DNA of 44,661 nt from Sphingopyxis sp. Lineage in GTDB: Bacteria; Pseudomonadota; Alphaproteobacteria; Sphingomonadales; Sphingomonadaceae. Location of the stretch: positions 1 through 44,661 of the forward strand of contig NZ_JAIBES010000031.1 in the NCBI RefSeq assembly GCF_019459305.1, given 5' to 3'. The translations under genes and the position numbers were made by a program. Shown here piece after piece: positions 36,481 to 44,661 of this stretch. The notes beneath the pieces are model-generated. The model was given only the letters and a program-made list of their open reading frames with translations. It made no database searches and was not told the origin of the DNA. Within the stretch, counting starts at the first letter, position 1; each line of letters opens with the position of its first letter.

Positions 36481-37587
36481 TCACAGTAGCACCATATGGT
36501 CGCGGTGGACCATCGCGCTGCGCGGTGCATAGCCGAGCGCTGCTTCCTGCGCGTCGCGGCCGAGGCCGACAATCGTCGCGGCATCGGTTGCGGGATATTC
36601 GGAAAGCCCGCGCGCAATCACGACACCGTCGGAACCGACGATATCGAGGACGTCGCCGCGCGCGAAGCTGCCCGTTGCGGTCTGCACCCCCGCAGCGAGC
36701 AGGCTGGCGCCGCCGCGCAGCGCGCGGGCAGCCCCGGCGTCGATCGTCAGCCGCCCCTTGGCGGTGAGCCCGCCCGCGAGCCACGCCTTGCGCGCGCTCG
36801 CGCCTTTTTCGGCGACGAACAGGCTGTGCCGCGCGGCGGTCGACAGCGGCCGGTCGATGCGTCCCGAGGCGATCGCCAGATGCGCGCCCGCGGCATTGGC
36901 GATGCGTGCCGCAGCGATTTTTGACACCATGCCGCCCGATCCCATGCCCGACGCCGATCCGGTATCGGCCATCGCCTCGATCGCGGCATCGATGCGTTCG
37001 ACCCGCTCGATATGTTTGGCGCCCGACAGTGCCGGGTTTTTGTCGTAAAGTCCGTCGATGTCAGACAGCAGCACCACACCGCCCGCCCCCGCCGCCTGCG
37101 CGACGCGCGCCGCCAGACGGTCGTTGTCGCCAAAACGGATTTCCTCGGTCGCGACGCTGTCATTTTCGTTGATGATTGGCACGACGCCCAGACTGAGCAG
37201 CCGGTCGAGCGTCGCCGCGGCATTCAGATAACGCCGCCGGTCCTCCAGATCGTCGAGCGTCACCAATATCTGCGCCGCGGTCAGCCCTTCGGCCGCCAGT
37301 ACCTCGGCCCACACCTGCGACAGCGCAATCTGCCCAGTCGCTGCGGCCGCCTGTGCATCTTCCAATGTGCCGCGTCCACCCTTCGCCAGTCCCAGCCGCC
37401 GCGCGCCGAGTGCGATCGCGCCCGACGAAACAACGGCGACCTGCTGTCTGGCGCGGGTCCGTTCGGCAATGTCGGCAGCGATGCCCGCCAGCCAGTCACG
37501 CCGCACCGCACCATCTGGATCGACGAGCAGTGCCGACCCGATCTTGACGATCAGACGCGAACAGGTGGCGGGGGGAAACAGGCTCAT
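36481..37587 (-). CDS. proB: Glutamate 5-kinase
   Basis: First step of proline synthesis: phosphorylation of glutamate. About 368 residues: amino-acid-kinase domain beginning RLIVKIGSALLVD, VSSGAIALGARRLG, PIINENDSVATEEIRFGDND, and the GMGSGGMVSKIAAA segment near 220-233, then a C-terminal PUA domain (GGLTAKGRLTIDAGAARAL). An upstream ATG at 37635 would add 16 residues, but family length favours 37587. In many alphaproteobacteria proB directly follows obgE; here 1.7 kb of other genes separate them. Confidence 0.93.
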   Translation of the reverse strand: MSLFPPATCSRLIVKIGSALLVDPDGAVRRDWLAGIAADIAERTRARQQVAVVSSGAIALGARRLGLAKGGRGTLEDAQAAAATGQIALSQVWAEVLAAEGLTAAQILVTLDDLEDRRRYLNAAATLDRLLSLGVVPIINENDSVATEEIRFGDNDRLAARVAQAAGAGGVVLLSDIDGLYDKNPALSGAKHIERVERIDAAIEAMADTGSASGMGSGGMVSKIAAARIANAAGAHLAIASGRIDRPLSTAARHSLFVAEKGASARKAWLAGGLTAKGRLTIDAGAARALRGGASLLAAGVQTATGSFARGDVLDIVGSDGVVIARGLSEYPATDAATIVGLGRDAQEAALGYAPRSAMVHRDHMVLL

Positions 37588-37843
37588 CGCGCCGCCGATA
37601 GCGCGATGCACCGTCGTCGCCAATGCGAATGTCATGATGGCGTCGGTTGACGTAATTTACTTCCAAAGTTGTCGAACTTGTCTCTGCATCGACCCCGCAA
37701 GGACCAGACCGGCGCGGGCGCCGGGAATGGCGGGCAGAGTGCGGCAGCTTGTTGTGGAGATTATGTCACCGGAATAATGTAGGAAAGCACTAATTTTGCG
37801 GGTGGGGATGTCTGTTTTGGGGGTGGCAAGCTGACCGAATGTC

Positions 37844-38376
37844 CTATCGGGTCCGATAGAGCTCAACCGCCTGTCTTACGAGCAATTCTTCGGTCTCTTC
37901 CATATTGGTGCCCGTGTAAGCCTCCATTCGCCATGTTCCGTCGAGATAGTGCTCGCCGAGTGGTGACTCCAAAAAGCTCACGATTCCGCGCAGCTCTTCC
38001 TCGGTGAATTCCCAGTTGATATGGCTCTCATATGCTTCCTGATATTGAGGGCGATATTTCTCATAGGCCCTTTCAGCGCGTCAATGGGGCCGGTCCACTG
38101 CTCAATCAGTGTGCTGTTCCGTGGAGCATTTTCAGTGCCTTGCGCCCATCCCAGCTCGGGCATGAAAGCGTATCTTTCTAGAAAACTCCCTGTGTCGATC
38201 CGGCCTTGAAGGCCAGATGCCTTCATAAACTTATGAATCAGAACCGACTTCTCTGCGCTTGGCGGGGAGGATTCCTGTGCGGACGGCGCAATCATCGCTT
38301 GGGAACTTTGCGGCTCCGCGTTAGCCGGCGAATTAAGGCCGAGGGTCAGCAGAGCAATGCAAATTAGCCTTTTCAT
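37844..38376 (-). pseudogene. Frameshifted DUF2059-like exported protein
   Basis: A gene of unknown role. From the ATG at 38376 it reads a signal peptide (MKRLICIALLTLGLNSPANA) and a stretch to about residue 102, then runs out of frame and stops at 37978. In the next frame the protein resumes with EKYRPQYQEAYESHINWEF, then TEEELRGIVSFLESPLGEHY, the LxxIxxFxxSPxG signature of DUF2059 proteins, and ends at a TAG at 37844-37846. The total is 533 bases, one short of a whole number of codons; one extra G in the GGG run at about 38068-38070 restores a 177-residue protein. This could be a true mutation or a homopolymer error. The 256 bases between it and proB hold no gene. Confidence 0.8.
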
Positions 38377-38399
38377 TCAGGCACTATGACATCTTTGCC

Positions 38400-38429
38400 G
38401 ACGGCCGCAATCGGTCGATTACGGCCGTC
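38400..38429. other. Hairpin between the MipA gene and the DUF2059-like gene
   Basis: GACGGCCG pairs with CGGCCGTC and the inner AATCG pairs with CGATT. No T tract follows on the minus strand, so it may be a factor-dependent or processing element downstream of the porin gene. Confidence 0.5.
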
Positions 38430-38446
38430 ACGGCAGGCAAGGCTGA

Positions 38447-39253
38447 TTAGCGGCTGCCGCCGAAGGTGTAGCTGAAGGCGACACCGACCGACGGCTGGCC
38501 GCGGCTGCCGAGTTGACGCGTCACCGGCGAGTCTGCCGCATCGCCGACCAGCCGGTCATAGCGGCCATATACGGCGATGCCCCAGTTCCGCCCGAGCATC
38601 CGGTGATAGCCGGCGGTCGCGCCGATCGACTGGACCCCGCCGTCGGCATCATAGGCGGGCAGGCCGGAGGTCGCGGCGGCGGCGGGGGTCACGCCGAAAT
38701 AGGCGTTGGTGTATTTGGCATCGCCCAGCGTCACGCGCGGGCCGATCGAGAAAAGCCAGTCGTCGCCCTCGCGCGCGATATAATCGGCGCTCACTTCGCC
38801 AACCCAGCCCTTGTGGCCGCTCAGTGCTTTGCGGCCTTCGACGCGGACGCGAATTGCGGGCGTGAGGGACACCTGTGCAAAACCGCCGGCTTCAAACGAG
38901 AAGCCAACCTTTGGTAGATCGGCGCCAATGTCGGCGACGGTACGTTTGCCGATCAAGCCCAGCGCCGGCCCGAAAGCAAAGTTCCCGGACTGAATGAGCG
39001 GTCCGCCAAAGCTCTCGTCGGCGGCCTCGAAGGTGAAGTCGGTTCCGACGCGCTCGCGCGAGACATCGATATAGGGGCCGAACGACAGATCTTTCGATCC
39101 GGGCCATGACGGTGACAGCTGCGGCCCAAGGATAACGCGGGTTCGCTTTTCGGAGCCGCTGGCCGCTTCCTGCGCATGGGCAGGAAGGGCGGCGACGCCG
39201 AGAATGGGGGCAGCGCAGAGCAGAAACTTGATCGCACGACGGGGAGAGAACAT
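38447..39253 (-). CDS. MipA/OmpV-family outer-membrane protein
   Basis: A 268-residue beta-barrel protein with a signal peptide ending at about residue 27 (PAHA). The family signature is the segment LGDAKYTNAYFGVTPAAAA followed by SGLPAYDADGGV. The protein ends in an aromatic-rich strand (FSYTFGGSR) like other barrels, though it lacks a strict C-terminal phenylalanine. MipA of Escherichia coli scaffolds peptidoglycan enzymes; OmpV proteins are porin-like. AAGGGA precedes the ATG. Confidence 0.9.
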   Translation of the reverse strand: MFSPRRAIKFLLCAAPILGVAALPAHAQEAASGSEKRTRVILGPQLSPSWPGSKDLSFGPYIDVSRERVGTDFTFEAADESFGGPLIQSGNFAFGPALGLIGKRTVADIGADLPKVGFSFEAGGFAQVSLTPAIRVRVEGRKALSGHKGWVGEVSADYIAREGDDWLFSIGPRVTLGDAKYTNAYFGVTPAAAATSGLPAYDADGGVQSIGATAGYHRMLGRNWGIAVYGRYDRLVGDAADSPVTRQLGSRGQPSVGVAFSYTFGGSR

Positions 39254-39303
39254 CCGGAATCCCTTGTTGTTTATGCTACAAGGCGCGCGCCCCGTTTAAG
39301 TTC

Positions 39304-40416
<1,113 letters not shown>

Positions 40417-40652
40417 TTATTCATGTGGCGGCGTCACCTTTGGCGACGTCGCTCGGCACGAACTGTGTGGTTGGGTTGCGCACCCCTTAGTCGCAGCGCG
40501 CCGAAATGGCCAGTTTTGTGATGCATCCGCGATCGGTTCGACGAAATGCGCTGGCGCAGCGCCAAGCCGACGCAACTTTACGGGCGGGTGCTCGTTGGGT
40601 GGGTAAGGCATCGCACGATGCTCGACCCGGAATTTTCCCGAAAGGATTTCAA

Positions 40653-41108
40653 ATGTTTGACAACAAGAATGTCAGCACGCTCAATTCGCTGATCGCCACC
40701 ACGCTCGACAGCGTCGATGGCTATCGCAAAGCCGCCGAAGAGGCGAACGCGGCGCAGTTTCGCGACATCTTTCTCAACCGTGCCAATGAGCGCCAGACGA
40801 TCGTCACCGCCTTTCAGACCAAGGTTCGCGAACTTGGCGGCAATCCCGAAGACGATGGTACTGTGCTCGCATCGGCGCACCGCGCGTTCCTGGGTCTGCG
40901 CGACGCGCTGACCGGTGACCGCAACGATTCGGCGGTTGTTGCCGAGGTCGAGCGCGGCGAGGATCACATCAAGGCGAAGTTTGAAAGCGCGCTGAAGGAC
41001 GGCGATCTTGATCCGGCCGTGCAGCAGCTGATCCAGAGCAGCTTTGCCTCGGTCCGCGACGGCCATGACCAGATGTCGGCGCTGAAGCATCAGCTTAACG
41101 CCAGCTAA
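40653..41108 (+). CDS. PA2169-family four-helix-bundle protein
   Basis: A 151-residue helical protein of the DUF2383/PA2169 ferritin-like family. It has the pattern STLNSLIATTLDSVDGYRKA, AEEANAAQFRDIFLNRANER and a closing HDQMSALKHQL. Two-helix repeats with EE and HD pairs suggest a four-helix bundle, perhaps metal-binding; function is unknown, and homologues are stress-induced. The AAAGGA ribosome site lies six bases before the ATG at 40653. A strong terminator follows. Confidence 0.85.
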   Translation: MFDNKNVSTLNSLIATTLDSVDGYRKAAEEANAAQFRDIFLNRANERQTIVTAFQTKVRELGGNPEDDGTVLASAHRAFLGLRDALTGDRNDSAVVAEVERGEDHIKAKFESALKDGDLDPAVQQLIQSSFASVRDGHDQMSALKHQLNAS

Positions 41109-41140
41109 GACCTTCTCCCGCCCTCCCGGAGAAGCATGGA

Positions 41141-41174
41141 AACGGCGGTCCCGATAATCGGGGCCGCCGTTTTT
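41141..41174 (+). terminator. Rho-independent terminator of the PA2169-type gene
   Basis: AACGGCGGTCCCG pairs with CGGGGCCGCCGTT (one wobble) around a short ATAAT loop and is followed by T residues. It starts 32 bases after the stop and touches the end of the convergent tetR gene. Confidence 0.85.
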
Positions 41175-41772
41175 ATTTGGGGTTTTGCGCCGCCCAGAAA
41201 TTCGCGATGCGGCCGGTGATGAGCTCGCACGCCAGCGCGCGCGCGGTATCGCGCGGCAGTCCGAGCGCTTCGGCCATTGCGCCGCCGAGCTGAGCGTCGC
41301 CGAGCGCCATCAGCACCAGCGCCAGCGTGTCTTCATGCATCAGGCGCTTTTCGTGCGCGTCGGGCGCCATGCCGTCGATCAGCTTATGGATCGCATCGAC
41401 GATCGGATCGAGCGCATCCTCGTTGCCCGTCGCCGCCATCCATGTGGCGAGCGCACCCGCGCCGCCGCTGTCGAACGCGTCAAACGCCAGGTCGACGATC
41501 TCGCGCACATTGCGCTCGCCCGGGGGGGATGCGGCCATTTTTTCGCCGATCGTCGCGCACACGGTTTCGGCGAGATAGGCGGCGAGCGCCTTTTGCAGCC
41601 CCGCCGCGCTGCCGAAATGGTGGAGCAGATTGGCGTGGGTGCGGTCGATGCGCCCCGCGACCGCCTTCAGCGTCACCGCCGCCGGCCCGGTTTCGATCAA
41701 TATTTCGCGCGCGGCCTGAAGGGCAACGAACCGGCTCTCCTCAGGACTCAGGCGCTTCTTCACTATTGACAT
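41173..41772 (-). CDS. TetR-family transcriptional regulator
   Basis: A 199-residue repressor with the N-terminal helix-turn-helix (about 17-60: REILIETGPAAVTLKAVAGR, then HANLLHHFGSAAGLQKALA), typical of TetR proteins. The ligand domain is helical without recognised motif. It is divergent from the PF10118 protein at 41821 with 48 bases between, so it probably controls that gene and itself. The AATTT-like T-poor 3' end overlaps a terminator. Confidence 0.88.
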   Translation of the reverse strand: MSIVKKRLSPEESRFVALQAAREILIETGPAAVTLKAVAGRIDRTHANLLHHFGSAAGLQKALAAYLAETVCATIGEKMAASPPGERNVREIVDLAFDAFDSGGAGALATWMAATGNEDALDPIVDAIHKLIDGMAPDAHEKRLMHEDTLALVLMALGDAQLGGAMAEALGLPRDTARALACELITGRIANFWAAQNPK

Positions 41773-41794
41773 GCTTGTAAGTAAACCCTAGATA
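41766..41794 (+). promoter_or_regulatory. Promoter candidate for the PF10118 gene, overlapping the tetR start
   Basis: TTGACA (41766-41771), 17 bases, then TAGATA (41789-41794): a near-consensus sigma-70 -35 box with a weaker -10. The -35 overlaps the tetR start codon. The adjacent TTGACATG and CTTGTAAG form an imperfect inverted repeat, so TetR binding here would block both genes. Confidence 0.5.
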
Positions 41795-41820
41795 TTTCCC
41801 CATCGCCCCTTTTCGACGGT

Positions 41821-42720
41821 ATGAACCATATGTCCAGCCTTTCCCTCTCCCCGACCCCCGCCGACCTGTCGATCACGCCGCGCGACATGCGCTTTGGCCG
41901 TGAGGACAAGCAGGGCCGCTGGTGGCTGAACGGCGACCCGATCGCCTCGGCTTTCCACACCGCGCTGTCGGTAACCTTCCCGCGCGGCGAGGCGATGTTC
42001 ATCGAAGCGGTCAAGGCGCACCGTGACGGCGTGCCCGACAAGCTGGCGCGCGAAATCCGCGCCTTTACGCAGCAGGAAGTGATCCACAGCCGCGAGCATG
42101 TCGTGTTCAACAAGAAAGCGGCCGAAGCGGGTTACGACCTCAGCGAGCTGGAAGCCGACGTCAACCAGGTGCTCGACCTGATCAAGCAGCGCCCCCAGAT
42201 CGTCAACCTGATGGCGACGATCGCGCTGGAACATTATACCGCGATGATGGCATCGGTGATGCTGCGCGACGAAAGCATGTATGCGGGCGCCGAGCCCGAA
42301 TGGGCAGCGCTGTGGAAATGGCACGCGATCGAAGAGATCGAGCATAAGGGCGTCGCCTACGACACCTGGCTGCACGCGACCAAAGACTGGAGCCGGTTCA
42401 AGCGCTGGCGCGCCAAGTCGATCATGATGCTGCTCGTCACCAGCCGCTTCTGGCCGAAGCGGATCAAGGGCATGAAGAATCTGCTCAAGCAGGACGGGCT
42501 GACCGGCTGGCGCGTCACCGCGCGTATCTGGTGGTATCTGCTCGGGTCGCCGGGGGTGCTGCGCAAGAGCTTCCTGCCGTGGCTCAGCTATTTCCTGCCC
42601 GGTTTCCACCCGTGGAACCACGACGATCGCGCGCTGATCCAGAAATATGAAAGCGACTATGCAGACGCGGTGATGCCGGCGCATGCGTCGGGGCCGGATT
42701 TGGTCGCCGCTGCGGCTTGA
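41821..42720 (+). CDS. PF10118-type predicted metal-dependent hydrolase
   Basis: A 299-residue protein with the helical metal-binding pattern of this family: FTQQEVIHSREH, LATIALEHYTAMMA-like segment and HAIEEIEHKGVAYD, giving E..H and E..E..H ligand pairs as in di-iron proteins. Helices rich in tryptophan and proline follow near the C-terminus. The activity of the family is not known; it often neighbours a TetR gene, as here. The ATG at 41821 is used; a second ATG lies at 41830. Confidence 0.82.
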   Translation: MNHMSSLSLSPTPADLSITPRDMRFGREDKQGRWWLNGDPIASAFHTALSVTFPRGEAMFIEAVKAHRDGVPDKLAREIRAFTQQEVIHSREHVVFNKKAAEAGYDLSELEADVNQVLDLIKQRPQIVNLMATIALEHYTAMMASVMLRDESMYAGAEPEWAALWKWHAIEEIEHKGVAYDTWLHATKDWSRFKRWRAKSIMMLLVTSRFWPKRIKGMKNLLKQDGLTGWRVTARIWWYLLGSPGVLRKSFLPWLSYFLPGFHPWNHDDRALIQKYESDYADAVMPAHASGPDLVAAAA

Positions 42721-42723
42721 GGA

Positions 42724-43119
42724 TCAGTCGTCGGTAGCGACGAGCGCCCGCGGTGCAATGCGGTAGCCCCAGACGCACAGCCCGAGCATGAACAGGTTCG
42801 AGACGAGGTCGATCGCCATCAAACGCGTCATCACCGGCACGACAAACACGAAATAATAGTTGAACCAGAAAAAGGGCAGCAGCGCCGCGCCGTAGATGAC
42901 GAAGGTGCTGCGGGTCCAGCGGCTGAACGCGATGAACAGCCCGCCGAGCACCGCCTGTGCCCCGAAACAGCCCAACAAGAGCGCGCTCGTCGTGCTGAGA
43001 TGCTGATATTCGGGACTGATCCCCAGGCGTTCGACCATGTGCGGCGTGACGAGGCACCAGGCGCCGAGGATCAGAAAGGGCAGGGCAAGCAGGCGCTGCG
43101 GCCAGAGGGGCGTCAACAT
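42724..43119 (-). CDS. Small membrane protein of unknown function
   Basis: 131 residues with four predicted membrane helices (about 9-27, 45-66, 70-92, 96-117). No recognised family; the pattern resembles small inner-membrane proteins of unknown role. Its stop lies three bases after the PF10118 stop, on the opposite strand. Confidence 0.65.
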   Translation of the reverse strand: MLTPLWPQRLLALPFLILGAWCLVTPHMVERLGISPEYQHLSTTSALLLGCFGAQAVLGGLFIAFSRWTRSTFVIYGAALLPFFWFNYYFVFVVPVMTRLMAIDLVSNLFMLGLCVWGYRIAPRALVATDD

Positions 43120-43210
43120 GACGCGATATTATCAGCCTGGCGCGCGCCCGCCAATGCCGGGCTGGACGCGCTGGCCGTGGTCCCATATCCCCCTGCGGGT
43201 GGAGGGGACC

Positions 43211-43771
43211 ATGCAACCACAAATGACCGCTGCGGAAGTCACGCAGCTCGAGCTACAGTTGGCAGGACTATCGTCACTGCTCGAATTCGGCTGCGGCGGC
43301 AGCACGCTGGTCGCGGCGCGGCAGGTGCGGCGGATCGTCAGTGTCGACAGCGATCCCGCTTGGTTGGCCAAAGTGCAGGCGGACATTGCGGGCGAAGCGG
43401 TGGAGTTCACGGCGTTCCACGCCGACATCGGGGCGGTCGGCGAATGGGGTTATCCGACCGACGAAAGCCGCCTGCGCGACTGGCCGCGCTATCACAGCCA
43501 GATCTGGCGCGGGATGAGCGGCAGCCCCGATGCGGTGCTGATCGACGGGCGCTTTCGCGTCGCATGCCTGTTGCAGGCGATCATCCACTGCAAACCCGAC
43601 TGCATCCTGCTGTTTCACGACTTTCCGGACCGGCCCTATTATCAGGCGGTGCTTAAGCATGTCGATGTGCTGGCGCGCGTCGATACGCTCGCGGTGATGC
43701 GGACGAAGGCGCAGGTCGATGGCACTGCCGTGCTGCACGACCTGTTCGATCATTTTCTCAACCCCGATTGA
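43211..43771 (+). CDS. Methyltransferase-like protein (Rossmann fold, GCGGST motif)
   Basis: 186 residues. LLEFGCGGSTLVAA at about 24-37 is a SAM-binding-like loop, followed by VSVDSDPAWL for the acidic ribose contact. PDAVLIDGRFRVACLL and LFHDFPDR follow. Substrate unknown. GGAGG lies five to six bases before the ATG at 43211, deciding the start; an earlier ATG (43118) would overlap the divergent gene by two bases. Confidence 0.7.
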   Translation: MQPQMTAAEVTQLELQLAGLSSLLEFGCGGSTLVAARQVRRIVSVDSDPAWLAKVQADIAGEAVEFTAFHADIGAVGEWGYPTDESRLRDWPRYHSQIWRGMSGSPDAVLIDGRFRVACLLQAIIHCKPDCILLFHDFPDRPYYQAVLKHVDVLARVDTLAVMRTKAQVDGTAVLHDLFDHFLNPD

Positions 43772-43802
43772 CCCGCCCGCCGCGCTTCGGCACATCCGCG
43801 CC

Positions 43803-44339
43803 ATGCCTGTCGTCGCACCTGTCATCGAAACTGCCCGCCTCCGCCTGCGCTCCGGGCGGCTGGCCGATAAGCATAATCATGTCGCCATGTGGGCCGATGA
43901 ACGGGTCACGCGCTTTATCGGCGGCGAACCGCGCGCGCCCGATGTCAGTTGGGGGAAGTTTTTGAGCGCGGCCGGATTGTGGCCGGTGATGGGCTTTGGT
44001 TATTGGGTATTCGCCGACAAGGCGACCGACGCGCTCGTCGGAATGGGTGGCCTGTCCTATTTCGGGCGCGGCATAGCCGAGCTGGAGGGATTGCCCGAGG
44101 CAGGTTGGGCGTTAGATGCCGATCACTGGGGTGCCGGATTTGCGACCGAAGCGATGACCGCTGCATTGGGGTGGGCGGACGCCAACCTTGATGCGCCCGA
44201 GGTGCGGTGCATTATCGATGCCGGCAATGATGCGTCCGAGCGCGTCGCTGCCAAGCTCGGATTCCGGTGCATCGGCGAAAGCGATACGCTGGGGCATGTC
44301 GTGGCGATCTATTCGCGGAGGCGCGGCGGGTCGCTTTAG
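43803..44339 (+). CDS. GNAT N-acetyltransferase
   Basis: 178 residues of the RimJ/RimL type. TARLRLRSGRLAD at the start, YWVFADKATDALVGMGGLSY, then the acetyl-CoA loop region ALDADHWGAGFATEAMTAAL and the closing NDASERVAAKLGFRCIGES are the usual order. The ATG at 43803 gives the standard start. It follows the preceding gene by 31 bases. Substrate unknown. Confidence 0.85.
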   Translation: MPVVAPVIETARLRLRSGRLADKHNHVAMWADERVTRFIGGEPRAPDVSWGKFLSAAGLWPVMGFGYWVFADKATDALVGMGGLSYFGRGIAELEGLPEAGWALDADHWGAGFATEAMTAALGWADANLDAPEVRCIIDAGNDASERVAAKLGFRCIGESDTLGHVVAIYSRRRGGSL

Positions 44340-44387
44340 CCCGGATTGCCAACGGCTTCATACGGCCCAAGGTTTCGCCTGGCGGTG

Positions 44388-44661
44388 CTAGCGTGTCCGT
44401 TCCCGTTCCAGAAATTCGCCGACGACTTTCAGTCCAAATTCGTCGGTGACGAAGCTCTGGCCGATGCCGCGGGTCAGAATCAGCGGCAATTTGCCGCCGC
44501 GCACCTTCTTGTCATGCGCCATATGCGCGGCCAGCGCCGCGCCGTCGGCTTCGACCCCCGCGCTTGCCAGATCGTTCGGCAAGCCGACCGCGGCGAGATG
44601 CGCGCCCCCCCGGGGGGCGGGCGGGCGCGGGGGCCGACCATTGAAATGCGCAAAAAGGAGG
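44388..44661 (-). CDS. aroB: 3-dehydroquinate synthase, C-terminal fragment
   Basis: Second enzyme of the shikimate pathway. Only the end is present: HLAAVGLPNDLASAGVEADG, HMAHDKKVRGG and ILTRGIGQSF near the C-terminus match AroB. The 44600-44661 part upstream is extremely G/C-rich and the translation (with PPRPPAPRGG) no longer looks like AroB, suggesting low-quality sequence at a contig end. The remainder of the gene lies outside the window. Confidence 0.85.
   Translation of the reverse strand, partial: LLFAHFNGRPPRPPAPRGGAHLAAVGLPNDLASAGVEADGAALAAHMAHDKKVRGGKLPLILTRGIGQSFVTDEFGLKVVGEFLERERTR

Noticed and set aside
43118..43210. Longer N-terminus for the methyltransferase-like protein
   Set aside because: The earlier ATG lacks a good ribosome site and the added residues look unlike the fold; GGAGG stands directly before 43211.

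Overview
The window is a 44.7 kb stretch of GC-rich alphaproteobacterial chromosome, most probably from a sphingomonad (Sphingopyxis/Sphingomonas type). This rests on the style of RplM/RpsI, the mdh-sucD-sucA-sucB-lpdA order, and three short palindromic repeat types of a kind I associate with sphingomonad genomes. That is recognition from memory; no search was run. Coding density is high. Many neighbours overlap by 1-4 bases (ATGA or GTGA junctions), so most groups below are probably operons. I see no tRNA, rRNA, CRISPR array, prophage or insertion sequence.

Layout. (1) 1-3102, minus strand: a YfiR-YfiN-YfiB-like c-di-GMP signalling cassette followed by galU, which is cut by the window edge. 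(2) 3263-5999: msrA, an M48 metalloprotease and heme A synthase; then a broken secreted-protein gene (5996-6534). (3) 6661-7757: rplM-rpsI with a leader hairpin and a strong terminator. (4) 7840-10537: a PfpI-family protein and a two-gene unit of a small-molecule kinase and a CrtC/AttH-like protein. (5) 10603-18782: a dense set of lipid and polar-headgroup genes: metallophosphoesterase, lipid kinase, esterase, two nucleotidyltransferases, HIT protein, CDP-alcohol phosphatidyltransferase, HAD phosphatase and a flippase. Together they could activate, transfer, trim and export a phosphodiester-linked lipid headgroup; this is the best candidate for an undescribed pathway. (6) 18911-22319: sdhB, a thioesterase, zapE and a NodB-like deacetylase. 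(7) 22631-30242: the TCA operon mdh-sucD-sucA-sucB-lpdA, without sucC and with hairpins or a repeat in three of its spacers. (8) 30267-33213: a secreted M20 amidohydrolase, a TRIC/YicG channel and an alpha/beta hydrolase. (9) 33343-40353, minus strand: sppA, an SDR protein, proB, a frameshifted DUF2059 gene, a MipA/OmpV porin and obgE. (10) 40653-44661: a PA2169-type four-helix protein, a TetR regulator divergent from a PF10118 protein, a small membrane protein, a methyltransferase-like protein, a GNAT acetyltransferase and the C-terminal end of aroB. The last 60 bases are low-complexity and look like a poor contig end.

How it works together: most genes are core metabolism and envelope upkeep. 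The TCA and respiratory genes (sdhB, mdh, sucDAB, lpdA, heme A synthase) fit an aerobic heterotroph. The YfiRNB-like cassette would link periplasmic redox or envelope stress to c-di-GMP. The lipid cluster fits a lineage known for glycosphingolipids in place of classical LPS, but no sphingolipid backbone gene lies in the window, so its product is unknown. Two genes are broken (5996-6534 and 37844-38376), and lpdA has unusual substitutions in its NAD-binding motif.
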